A stretch of 37,850 nucleotides of DNA from a virus: positions 1 to 37,850 of IMG/VR virus record IMGVR_UViG_3300032291_001527; one strand, written 5' to 3'. Position 1 is the first letter of the stretch; the number at the start of each line of letters is the position of its first letter. Shown piece by piece: positions 19,118-25,920 of the stretch. The notes under the pieces are model-generated. The model was not told the DNA's origin. It made no database searches and saw nothing but the letters and a program-made list of their open reading frames with translations. The position numbers were made by a program, and so were the translations under genes.

Positions 19118-19327
19118 TTATTTTTTTAATCCGTATTTAATCCACTTATACCAAACTGTTTCGTGAATATAGTATTGAATGGGTTTGTAAATCAATTCTG
19201 CTGCTCCAAATGCTGCTCCAACTTTAATTGAACCACTTATCAACCACATTAATAAGAAACCAATTAAGGTACTTAAAATACGATATGATATGGTTTTAGC
19301 AATGTGTCTCTTTCTTTCTACAATCAT
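19118..19327 (-). CDS. DUF2061 family membrane protein (69 aa)
   Basis: The sequence matches the DUF2061 pattern: a basic start, AKTISYRILSTLIGFLLMWL, a second hydrophobic stretch (SGSIKVGAAFGAAELI), then KPIQYYIHETVWYKW. It has two membrane segments. Some family members sit next to or are fused with nucleotide-activating enzymes such as adenylylsulfate kinase; here it follows the HxGH nucleotidyltransferase, overlapping it by one base. The biochemical role is unknown. A link to sulfate or nucleotide handling is only a guess from neighbours. Confidence 0.85.
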   Translation of the reverse strand: MIVERKRHIAKTISYRILSTLIGFLLMWLISGSIKVGAAFGAAELIYKPIQYYIHETVWYKWIKYGLKK

Positions 19328-19704
19328 TATTTATCCATTGTATATATTACCTCATCACCATTTGAGTCAATATACTTTTTCCTAATTGCTGTTCCGCTAA
19401 TTTTTTCGATTTCTTTTGGTGGTTCGTGGTATATTACCTCATATCCAACCGCTCTACCATAGTTAACACTTTCAATGTCAGGTATAATAGATAACATAAT
19501 CTTATCCCAATTATTTGTAAAGAATGGCTCGTTTGATAATTCTTTTAAAACTTCTTGTGCTGATTTTGGATTGTTCTCATCTTGTTCAACATCTCTAATT
19601 GCTACCCAACAACTCTTTCCCTTCTCTAATTGTTGATTGATTAACCACTCATGACCTTTATGCCATGTTTGCCACCTTCCTATAAATAATGCGTATTTTT
19701 TCAT
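19327..19704 (-). CDS. HxGH nucleotidyltransferase (NMN adenylyltransferase-like, 125 aa)
   Basis: The nucleotidyltransferase signature GRWQTWHKGH is at 9-18, with the HxGH pair H15 and H18, and SGTAIRKK at 103-110 matches the ISGTxIR motif that grips ATP phosphates. Members such as NadM transfer AMP to a nucleotide (NMN to NAD) or to other phosphates. At 125 residues it is shorter than NadM (about 170-180), so the substrate could differ. A host-type promoter (19709-19740) ends 4 bases before the ATG, so the message is probably leaderless. The gene starts an operon with DUF2061, deformylase and the late sigma factor. Confidence 0.85.
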   Translation of the reverse strand: MKKYALFIGRWQTWHKGHEWLINQQLEKGKSCWVAIRDVEQDENNPKSAQEVLKELSNEPFFTNNWDKIMLSIIPDIESVNYGRAVGYEVIYHEPPKEIEKISGTAIRKKYIDSNGDEVIYTMDK

Positions 19705-19708
19705 ATTT

Positions 19709-19740
19709 GTAATATACGAAAATAATTTTACAATACCAAA
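19709..19740 (-). promoter_or_regulatory. Host-type promoter TTTGG-N19-TATATTAC
   Basis: On the minus strand TTTGG (19740-19736) is followed after exactly 19 bases by TATATTAC (19716-19709), then AAAT and the ATG. Box sequences and spacing fit the Bacteroidota pattern TTTG / TAnnTTTG. Four more copies occur in the window. The short distance implies a leaderless message. Confidence 0.75.
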
Positions 19741-19743
19741 TAA

Positions 19744-20832
19744 TTAATAAGTTTTGATATTTTCTTCTTCGTTCCTGATTTTTGACAACTCTCTAACACT
19801 TCCACCTTTTGATTTTAACCAATAATTAACTGCTTTTGGATTATTTATCCACAAATTTCTTTTTTGCCATTGGAAATCTGGATGCATAAATTCTTCCCAT
19901 TTTAATGATGGTACTTCTTCTATAATTCCATCATCAGGTGTAGAATTTGCCACAACATCAGTAGTGTTAGTAGATGTAATTTCATTCGTTTTGTTAATCT
20001 CATTTTTTTCAGTTTCGTTAATAATATCATCTCCGTAAACCTCATATAAACCCATTTTTTGATTATTTTCAATCATTTCACCTAAAATATCTTCTCTTTT
20101 TTTCTTTTTAACATCGATTAGTCCATTAAATGCTATGATAAGTGCTACTGCCAACGGGTCAAACACTATTACAATCAAAAATATGAAGAATTTGACTACA
20201 TTTTTTAGTTCTACACCAAATGCTTCAGCTACAAACCTAAAACCACCCACCTCTTTCTCTAAATCTATGTTAGAAGTCTTAATTTCGTTGATTTTTTCGT
20301 TCTCTTTAGCGTTTTGGTCTTGCAAATCACTAATTTTTTTGTTAATTTTAGCAATTTCTTTGTCTCTATTGTCTATTGAGCGTAAAAGACGAGAATTTAC
20401 CTTGCCGCCATCAATGATTTTACCTTGATTTTTGTTAAACTCACTAATTTGTGTTGATAGTTGCGTAATTTGTGTTGTATTTTGGTCAATTTTAGTAGAG
20501 TGTACCATAATTTCCCTATCTACCTGTTGTAGTTTAAGTGATTGTGCTTGAAAAGCATTAGATAGATAACCAAAGATACCAGCCGAAGTGATTAACATTA
20601 GTAATGCTACTGCAGATACTAAATACCACTTATTAAATCCTTTAATTTCACCCCACATTTGTTTTAGGTAAGTTGCTGCTACTAATTTAGCAAACTCCAA
20701 AGAACCGGCCATTACCATTACTGCGGTTGATGCTCCACTAAATAGAACACCCAATCCGGTAACCGAAAAGAACGCTGCACAACCGGCTATAATTAGTGCA
20801 GAAAATCCGACTAAGTATTTAAGCCAATTCAT
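19744..20832 (-). CDS. Membrane protein with central coiled coil (362 aa)
   Basis: Three or four membrane segments: about 5-30, 32-55 (less certain), 70-92 and 212-236 (FFIFLIVIVFDPLAVALIIA). Between the third and fourth segments is a long coiled coil (about 98-195), rich in Gln, Lys and Asn. The C-terminal 120 residues are polar; its end (EEFMHPDFQWQKRNLWI with NPKAVNYWLKSKGG) looks like a small folded unit. I know no function for this type, which recurs in large phages. It begins right at the stop of the 58-residue gene and ends 3 bases before the promoter of the next operon. Confidence 0.75.
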   Translation of the reverse strand: MNWLKYLVGFSALIIAGCAAFFSVTGLGVLFSGASTAVMVMAGSLEFAKLVAATYLKQMWGEIKGFNKWYLVSAVALLMLITSAGIFGYLSNAFQAQSLKLQQVDREIMVHSTKIDQNTTQITQLSTQISEFNKNQGKIIDGGKVNSRLLRSIDNRDKEIAKINKKISDLQDQNAKENEKINEIKTSNIDLEKEVGGFRFVAEAFGVELKNVVKFFIFLIVIVFDPLAVALIIAFNGLIDVKKKKREDILGEMIENNQKMGLYEVYGDDIINETEKNEINKTNEITSTNTTDVVANSTPDDGIIEEVPSLKWEEFMHPDFQWQKRNLWINNPKAVNYWLKSKGGSVRELSKIRNEEENIKTY

Positions 20833-21009
20833 TTATCTATTTATTCTTGTTAATTCGGAAATACGCTCTACTACCTTTCTTGCATCTTCTAAAGTAGTGT
20901 GAGCTTCTGATGGTGTCATTGTTTGTGCACCAGTAATTCCATTTTGTAAAATCCTCAATTTACCATCTAAGGACTCTAATAACATTTGTATTTTTTCGTT
21001 GTATATCAT
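20833..21009 (-). CDS. Small protein (58 aa), first gene after the 21.07-kb promoter
   Basis: An uninterrupted frame from the ATG at 21009 gives a 58-residue protein starting MIYNEKIQMLLESLDGKLRI and ending ERISELTRINR, wholly helical and charged. Its TAA is followed directly by the ATG of the membrane coiled-coil gene, the tight coupling expected of a real gene. It lies just after a host-type promoter (21066-21097) and a hairpin with a U-run (21032-21065). No family recognised. Confidence 0.75.
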   Translation of the reverse strand: MIYNEKIQMLLESLDGKLRILQNGITGAQTMTPSEAHTTLEDARKVVERISELTRINR

Positions 21010-21031
21010 AATAATAAGTATTTATTTAAAT

Positions 21032-21065
21032 AAAAAAAGGTAGAAGTGACTGAACTCCTACCTTT
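21032..21065 (-). terminator. Hairpin with U-run just after a promoter: terminator or attenuator
   Basis: On the minus strand AAAGGTAG-G-AG pairs with CT-T-CTACCTTT (one mismatch, 8-base loop) and continues into a run of T. It is a good rho-independent terminator shape for the hsp20 transcript. However, a host-type promoter ends at 21066, so the same hairpin would also form the 5' end of the next message. Confidence 0.75.
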
Positions 21066-21097
21066 GTAATATACGAAAAATAACTGAATTAACCAAC
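21066..21097 (-). promoter_or_regulatory. Host-type promoter GTTGG-N19-TATATTAC overlapping the hsp20 stop
   Basis: On the minus strand GTTGG (21097-21093) and TATATTAC (21073-21066) are 19 bases apart, as at 19709-19740, with one change in the first box. The upstream box overlaps the last codons of the Hsp20 gene. It should drive the 58-residue and membrane coiled-coil genes. Confidence 0.7.
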
Positions 21098-21475
21098 TTT
21101 CGGGGTTAATTTTTTTGGTTTGGACTCTTCTTTTCTTTCGATGGTAATTAAGAGAATACCATGCTTAATCTCAGCTTTTGCGTTTCTACCATCAAAGTTT
21201 TTACCTACATTGATTCTTTCTTCAATGTCCGAAATCAATTGATTAAAAGGATGTTCTTTGTTCTCTTGTGTCTTTTTGGCTTTGATTTCAATTTTGTCCT
21301 CAAAGCAATTAATTTCAATATCCTTTGGGTCGTGTCCTAATACTGATAGGGCAAGTGTTGCAGCTTCATCTTTAATGTCTACTGCGAATTTGTTTTGAAC
21401 ATAAGTCGTTCTTTGTTTTGGTTGTTCGTTTGGAAAAAATTCATCGAATAACTTACTGTAATCAATCATGTACAT
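21089..21475 (-). CDS. hsp20: Small heat-shock protein (Hsp20/alpha-crystallin)
   Basis: The 128-residue protein has an alpha-crystallin domain from about residue 28 to 115, ending in the hallmark AEIKHGILLITIER (about 102-115, the A-x-x-x-n-G-v-L pattern), with a short basic tail. Such proteins hold unfolding proteins in ATP-independent oligomers. Hsp20 genes are common in T4-like cyanophages, where a role in capsid or scaffold folding has been suggested. The ATG at 21475 has a second in-frame ATG two codons later (21469); either could be used. It stands alone between a 119-base leader and the hairpin/promoter at 21.05 kb. Confidence 0.92.
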   Translation of the reverse strand: MYMIDYSKLFDEFFPNEQPKQRTTYVQNKFAVDIKDEAATLALSVLGHDPKDIEINCFEDKIEIKAKKTQENKEHPFNQLISDIEERINVGKNFDGRNAKAEIKHGILLITIERKEESKPKKLTPKVG

Positions 21476-21538
21476 AATATAAATGTTTTTTAGTTAATAA
21501 TACCCATATAGTCCAAATACTATACCAACCCCAATTAT

Positions 21539-21576
21539 GTAACAAAGTTATGACAAAACTACCCTAACTTTATTAC
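21539..21576. repeat. Imperfect inverted repeat in the hsp20 leader
   Basis: The arms gtaacaaagtt (21539-21549) and aactttattac (21566-21576) match at 10 of 11 positions around a 16-base spacer. They lie in the 119-base gap between the HD hydrolase and hsp20, with no U-run after them, so an operator or leader hairpin is more likely than a terminator. Confidence 0.4.
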
Positions 21577-21594
21577 AAATCGGAAATTGTGTCA

Positions 21595-22242
21595 TTAAAG
21601 TAGGTTATCTTGTCTTTCAATGATTGTAGACATATGGTCTGCCCAATGCATAATAAATTGTAACTTATAAACTAATTGTTTCTTTAAGTCGTGACCCGCT
21701 AAATACTTTTGATTATCTTCATCATACATACCATCGGTAAGTTTGATTGCGAAATACTCTTTCTCATTATACTGAATACCATAGTGGTTTAATGTAAAGA
21801 AAGTTCTATCGGTTAAGGTCATATATGGGATATTCTCATTACGAACAAATAAAGTTCCGTATTTCTTTTGAGACCATTCTTCCTGATTTGGTAAATAATG
21901 TAGTTCACCCTTAACACCCAATTTTCCTAAGTCGTGATGTAGACAACTAAATATCAACTCTTCTTCGGTGAAATCAATCTCTCCACCTTGCATTACGAAC
22001 AGGTCTCTCATTTTAAGAGCATTCTTACATACATTAAAGATGTGGTCTATATACCCACCTATATATGCGTTATGATAGTGTTTTGAGCCAGATGCGGCAG
22101 ATAGTGTAAGGTTAACACCCAATTCTTCTTCGGAATACATATGGAGTAATTTCTCCAATCTTTCTCCTATAAAATACTTCTTAATTATACCTATAAATCG
22201 GTCATAATTTGCTTTTAATTCTTGTTCTGTTTTTTGTTTCAT
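21595..22242 (-). CDS. HD-domain metal-dependent hydrolase (215 aa)
   Basis: The HD pattern is visible: first His near 67 (GGYIDHIFN), the HD pair H103-D104 in SCLHHDLGKLG, and a last Asp near 202 (MHWADHMS). Enzymes of this superfamily bind two metals and cleave phosphate esters of nucleotides or signalling nucleotides. The substrate cannot be told from sequence. Phages often use such enzymes to adjust nucleotide pools or remove alarmones. A host-type promoter (22271-22302) lies 29 bases upstream, leaving a short leader with no Shine-Dalgarno sequence. Confidence 0.85.
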   Translation of the reverse strand: MKQKTEQELKANYDRFIGIIKKYFIGERLEKLLHMYSEEELGVNLTLSAASGSKHYHNAYIGGYIDHIFNVCKNALKMRDLFVMQGGEIDFTEEELIFSCLHHDLGKLGVKGELHYLPNQEEWSQKKYGTLFVRNENIPYMTLTDRTFFTLNHYGIQYNEKEYFAIKLTDGMYDEDNQKYLAGHDLKKQLVYKLQFIMHWADHMSTIIERQDNLL

Positions 22243-22270
22243 AATTTAGAGTTTAATTGTTTATAATACT

Positions 22271-22302
22271 CTAATATACGACAAATAATTGATATTGCCA
22301 AA
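22271..22302 (-). promoter_or_regulatory. Host-type promoter TTTGG-N19-TATATTAG
   Basis: On the minus strand TTTGG (22302-22298) and TATATTAG (22278-22271) are 19 bases apart, identical in layout to the four other copies. It begins two bases beyond the stop of the SGNH hydrolase gene and should drive the HD hydrolase with a leader of about 25 bases. Confidence 0.75.
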
Positions 22303-22303
22303 T

Positions 22304-22951
22304 TTATATTAAAGCTGGATTTATTAGTTTTTTATATAACATATCTGCAAAATCTTTATGTCCTTTGAATGAAAAATGATAATCTTTTATTTCATCTTTA
22401 GTTGCATCTGCTATTTTTTCAAATCTAGTTGTAGAGTGTATTAAAACTACACTCCAAATAAATGTAGTTGTTTTTTTATCTTTTAATAATTTATGTAAAA
22501 AATTAAATCTTTTTAAATGTCTTTTTTTATAAAGTTCATCATTAGCAAAATAATAATCAAAATTTATTAATGTTTCCATTTTTTCTTTTTCTAATTCATT
22601 AACATTTTTTAAATCTTCAAATTGCCAATGCATAGTTGATAATACCCTTTTTTTTAATAATTCATTTTCTATCGGAATATCAAATCTATTATAAAATGAA
22701 GTACCAATTATAACATAATCTTCTTCTTTAATGTTATTCCAATTATCAATTATCGAATCTATTATAAAATCATTACTTGCACCGCATTTACCAAAATTTT
22801 TAACTTTTGTATTTAACAATCCTCCTAAATGATTCGGCCAAATATCATCTCCTTCTTTTTTATAATTAAAATAATACTCACTTGTTGGGCCATCTGGTCT
22901 ACATCCATGTCCAAAAGTAAAACTATCTCCAAATGTCCAAAGTGTATTCAT
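22304..22951 (-). CDS. SGNH-type hydrolase, last gene of the glycan island (215 aa)
   Basis: The nucleophile block FGDSFTFG (Ser10), the GASND block (about 57-61) and a late D-x-H block with FKGH (about 190-198) fit the SGNH/GDSL hydrolase fold. These enzymes cut or transfer ester groups, often acetyl groups on sugars. I chose the ATG at 22951 (MNTLWTFGDS): the frame is open to 23035, but that would add 28 Ile/Lys-rich residues and overlap the previous gene by 80 bases, while 22951 lies 4 bases after its stop. It is adjacent to another SGNH gene. Substrate unknown; acyl editing of a glycan is an inference. Confidence 0.75.
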   Translation of the reverse strand: MNTLWTFGDSFTFGHGCRPDGPTSEYYFNYKKEGDDIWPNHLGGLLNTKVKNFGKCGASNDFIIDSIIDNWNNIKEEDYVIIGTSFYNRFDIPIENELLKKRVLSTMHWQFEDLKNVNELEKEKMETLINFDYYFANDELYKKRHLKRFNFLHKLLKDKKTTTFIWSVVLIHSTTRFEKIADATKDEIKDYHFSFKGHKDFADMLYKKLINPALI

Positions 22952-22955
22952 TAAA

Positions 22956-23714
22956 TTATATTTTTTTATGAATATAAAAATCATATAAATTTTTGGCATA
23001 TTTTTTGTGTTGTTCAGGTCCAGGATGAGAACCATCTAATCCCCAATCCAAATATGGGTAATAATTATAATAAAACTTATTATTATCTTCATAAAGAGTT
23101 TCTGATATAGAATCGTTCCAAATAAATGGAATATTTTTATTTTCTAAAAAATTTGTAATTAGTAAATGATTTTTATACCAATTTATATAATCTTCGTTAT
23201 CATTTTGTAACCTCGTTTTCAAATATTGAACTTCTGTCCCCGCACTGGTTTCTTGTAAAAATCCCCAGCTTTGTCCTGGAATAAAAGGTTCAATACCACC
23301 AGATTTTGTATAATATTCTGTTCTTGTTGGGTATGTATACATAATTAAAACTAAATCCGGTTTAATTAAATCAAAAAATGATAATAAACATCTTGTAATA
23401 AAATCATTACTTCTACCACTTACACCAAAATTTAAATTTACCGAATTGGGTATATATGAACAAAATTGACTCGGCCATGTTTCATCATCATTTACACCAA
23501 TACCTTCGGTAATCGAACATCCCAAAGAAACTACTTTAAATCCGTTTTTATGTATTGAATGTCCCCTAAAACCCAATTCATTATAAGTATATGTACATAA
23601 GCCGGTATTATCACTTCCCGATGTCTTATGTATTTTATTTTTTCTACTTTTCAAATGCCATTTATATGAAGATATTTCAAACTCTTCAACTGACCAATGT
23701 TTTAAAATTTTCAT
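22956..23714 (-). CDS. SGNH-type hydrolase (252 aa)
   Basis: The motifs are clear: VVSLGCSITEG with Ser67, GVSGRSND with Gly/Asn at about 100-103, and LDGSHPGPEQH with Asp227 and His230, giving a complete SGNH catalytic set. The N-terminal 60 residues precede the fold and may help bind substrate. There is no signal peptide, so it acts in the infected cell or on the virion, not by secretion. Together with the next gene it forms a tandem pair that looks related but diverged. Acetyl- or acyl-ester chemistry on a glycan is the likely role within this island. Confidence 0.8.
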   Translation of the reverse strand: MKILKHWSVEEFEISSYKWHLKSRKNKIHKTSGSDNTGLCTYTYNELGFRGHSIHKNGFKVVSLGCSITEGIGVNDDETWPSQFCSYIPNSVNLNFGVSGRSNDFITRCLLSFFDLIKPDLVLIMYTYPTRTEYYTKSGGIEPFIPGQSWGFLQETSAGTEVQYLKTRLQNDNEDYINWYKNHLLITNFLENKNIPFIWNDSISETLYEDNNKFYYNYYPYLDWGLDGSHPGPEQHKKYAKNLYDFYIHKKI

Positions 23715-23793
23715 AATAATATTTTATTTTGTATCATCTTCTATCGATTTTATAACACCATTTGCTATAATTTGATAACATACCTTTCATAAA

Positions 23794-24375
23794 TTATAAA
23801 AAACTTTTTTGTGTTTTTACTATGAATTCTTTATCACCCGATTGTATTTTGAAATCGTTTGGTTCAACCCAAATGTTTAATGATTTTCTAATTCCTTTGT
23901 GTACCGGCATCACACCATGCCAAATTGTGTGGCCGTTGAATGTCAATCCATTTCCTTGATTAATAGTATATAATGATTTCTCATCAACTATACTATTTTC
24001 TATTTTTACTTTATCTTCTGATAAAACAAATCTACCATCTTCAAAATCATTGGTTAAAACTATTACCGAAGTTAATTGAGTAGAAGTATCTCTATGCATT
24101 TCTAAAAATCTACCATCATAATATCTGGTTAGACTTAAATATATTTGATTTATGGTAAGAGTATTTAAATCAAATGGAACGGAGTCATCGTTTAAAAAAA
24201 CTTCTTTGTATCTTTTTAAAATTCGTTCTTTAAAGTTATCATCATATACTCGTAGGTTATCCCACTTATTATATGCATCTATTTTATGAAGAGTTTGCAA
24301 ACCGAATTTTTCACAAAATAACACAATTTCTTCACATTCTTCTTTTGAAAAGAAAAAATTGTTTTTTATTAACAT
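23794..24375 (-). CDS. 2-oxoglutarate/Fe(II) oxygenase, prolyl-hydroxylase-like (193 aa)
   Basis: The iron ligands are visible as MHRD (H94, D96) and H153 in TIWHGVMPV, with R163 placed to bind 2-oxoglutarate (KGIRKSLNIWV). The double-stranded helix fold is complete though compact. Such enzymes hydroxylate proteins, nucleobases or sugars. Phage members are common in marine T4-like phages, and targets are mostly unknown. A 79-base gap without a gene follows it. It is preceded by a probable 32-residue gene and the ATP-grasp/Hint gene. Confidence 0.85.
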   Translation of the reverse strand: MLIKNNFFFSKEECEEIVLFCEKFGLQTLHKIDAYNKWDNLRVYDDNFKERILKRYKEVFLNDDSVPFDLNTLTINQIYLSLTRYYDGRFLEMHRDTSTQLTSVIVLTNDFEDGRFVLSEDKVKIENSIVDEKSLYTINQGNGLTFNGHTIWHGVMPVHKGIRKSLNIWVEPNDFKIQSGDKEFIVKTQKSFL

Positions 24376-24384
24376 AAAATTATA

Positions 24385-24483
24385 TTATGCGTTTCTAATC
24401 AAATTCAATAAAACTAAAAAGATAGATTTACATTCTGCTCTTTGTTCTACTGAAAGTGTTACTATTTCTTGTGGTTGTGCCAT
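24385..24483 (-). CDS. Possible 32-residue protein
   Basis: An ATG at 24483, five bases after the stop of the ATP-grasp/Hint gene, opens a 32-codon frame (starts MAQPQEIVTLSVEQRAE, ends LLNLIRNA) that stops 9 bases before the oxygenase start. It fills an otherwise empty 113-base gap and ends in a short hydrophobic helix. It is too short for certainty. Confidence 0.45.
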   Translation of the reverse strand: MAQPQEIVTLSVEQRAECKSIFLVLLNLIRNA

Positions 24484-24488
24484 TGTGA

Positions 24489-25874
24489 TTAAGATTTATA
24501 ATTGTAAATAATGAAATTGTTTGCAATAGTATGTCCGATTCCGTTTGTATTAGTTCCTGAAATAAATACATCGGCTGGTTCAATGTTTAATTTTATAACA
24601 TCACCACTAAATTTTTCATATGCTATTGAAGTTACACTTGCTATAATAGTATTTGATACAACAATATAGTCACCACTTGTTAATTCACTTGCTGCTTTGA
24701 ATGTAAGATTATTACCATCCACATCACAAGTCAATACCAATTCAACTAAATTTACTAACATATAATTTGATGTACCTGCTATATCATAATTTACTTTGAT
24801 AAACCACTCATTAATTGTTTCATTCATTTTAACAACAACGGAAGCAGTTGTATATGTGATATCGGTATAAGAACCAGTATGTACCCAATCCATAGCTCCT
24901 TGAGTATTTGATGCATCATTTAATCCAGGTAAAGTTATAGCTTTTACAGTATCTCCTAATTCAATTTGACCCAATGTTACCGATACTTCTACACCATCTA
25001 CGATTTTTACTGTTTCGTATGTTGCGGGAATACCAACACCGGTTCTACTTGCATTTGAAAAGTATAAAATTCTACTATCATTTTCTAATACCGAACCACT
25101 ATAAGAAATATATTCCGAATTTAGTGGTAATGCATTTGCAGAAATATAACCACCAAAATCAATAGTTGTTGTTGCATCGGAACATAATATTAACCAATAT
25201 CTAATGTGGTCTCTGATTTTTCCATTGTACAAATTATTTGAATTGAATTGAAATTCCTGTGCAATCAAATCAATATCCATAGTTGCTTTTACATCCGATA
25301 CTTCCGCTTCTGTGGTTAAGTTATAAAATTTAGGAAAGTTTATTTTATCAAAATCAGGTAAACTTTTTTTAATTATTAAGTTTGGATGCGTTCCATTATC
25401 TATTAAATTTGATACATTATCAAATGTTGTACCATCTTTTTGAAAATAAGTTTTAGGAATTAAATTTGTTTGGTCATTGTTAAAAATTAAACTTAATAAT
25501 TCTTTTTTATCTCTACAATAAACATCATCTATTAAAGCGGTAATATCATAAGATATTCTTAATGTAAATTCATTATCCACATCTTCAAAAAATGGAATAG
25601 TGATAGAATCTATTGCAACGGTTACTTTTTCAAATATGATACCATTTGAATTACATATTGATTCCAATCTATTAATAAATTCAGTAGCGGTGTGTTCACT
25701 TTTATATATTATTCTAAATTTAGAAAATGAGTTTGTTGTTAAATAAGTTTCAAGTGCAGTAAAATCAAATGAATTATACGATATGTTTGGGATATACACA
25801 TCTGTATTTAATTCTAATAATTTCATTTGACCTTCCAGATTTAAAAAATCTATTCCTAATAATACCGATTTCAT
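24489..25874 (-). CDS. ATP-grasp-like protein fused to a C-terminal Hint (intein-like) domain
   Basis: Residues about 1-275 resemble an ATP-grasp ligase: VLLGIDFLNLEGQMKLLELN at 4-23, FTLRISYDITALIDDVYCRD at 103-122, the NLIIKKSLPD strand at 165-174 and QEFQF at 206-210. Residues about 280-461 look like a Hint domain: TLGQIELGDTVKAI, the FKAASELTSGDYIVV strand pair, and a final block VIKLNIEPADVFISG then IIYN. Hint domains cut or splice peptide bonds, but I do not see an obvious N-terminal catalytic Cys. Both assignments rest on patterns. A TATTTATA element lies 23 bases upstream, which may put it under late control, unlike its neighbours. Confidence 0.55.
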   Translation of the reverse strand: MKSVLLGIDFLNLEGQMKLLELNTDVYIPNISYNSFDFTALETYLTTNSFSKFRIIYKSEHTATEFINRLESICNSNGIIFEKVTVAIDSITIPFFEDVDNEFTLRISYDITALIDDVYCRDKKELLSLIFNNDQTNLIPKTYFQKDGTTFDNVSNLIDNGTHPNLIIKKSLPDFDKINFPKFYNLTTEAEVSDVKATMDIDLIAQEFQFNSNNLYNGKIRDHIRYWLILCSDATTTIDFGGYISANALPLNSEYISYSGSVLENDSRILYFSNASRTGVGIPATYETVKIVDGVEVSVTLGQIELGDTVKAITLPGLNDASNTQGAMDWVHTGSYTDITYTTASVVVKMNETINEWFIKVNYDIAGTSNYMLVNLVELVLTCDVDGNNLTFKAASELTSGDYIVVSNTIIASVTSIAYEKFSGDVIKLNIEPADVFISGTNTNGIGHTIANNFIIYNYKS

Positions 25875-25897
25875 ATTTTTTATTGTTTAATTTCTAT

Positions 25898-25905
25898 TAT
25901 AAATA
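25898..25905 (-). promoter_or_regulatory. Candidate late promoter element TATTTATA
   Basis: The 46-base gap before the ATP-grasp/Hint gene reads CAATATTTATAAT on the minus strand, ending 23 bases before the ATG. It follows a run of nine T on the plus strand. It has the same octamer as at 1142 and 6325. Confidence 0.35.
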
Positions 25906-25920
25906 TTGTTTTTTTTTAAA

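Noticed and set aside
21548-21595. 15-codon frame overlapping the HD hydrolase stop (TAATG)
   Set aside because: Too short, with no recognisable feature; the region is better explained as a leader with an inverted repeat.
22952-23035. Longer start for the SGNH gene at 23035
   Set aside because: Adds an Ile/Lys-rich stretch before the GDS block and overlaps the preceding gene by 80 bases; the ATG at 22951 is 4 bases after that gene's stop.
23715-23793. Weak palindrome in the 79-base gap before the first SGNH gene
   Set aside because: Arms match poorly and there is no U-run; I see no terminator, promoter or gene here.
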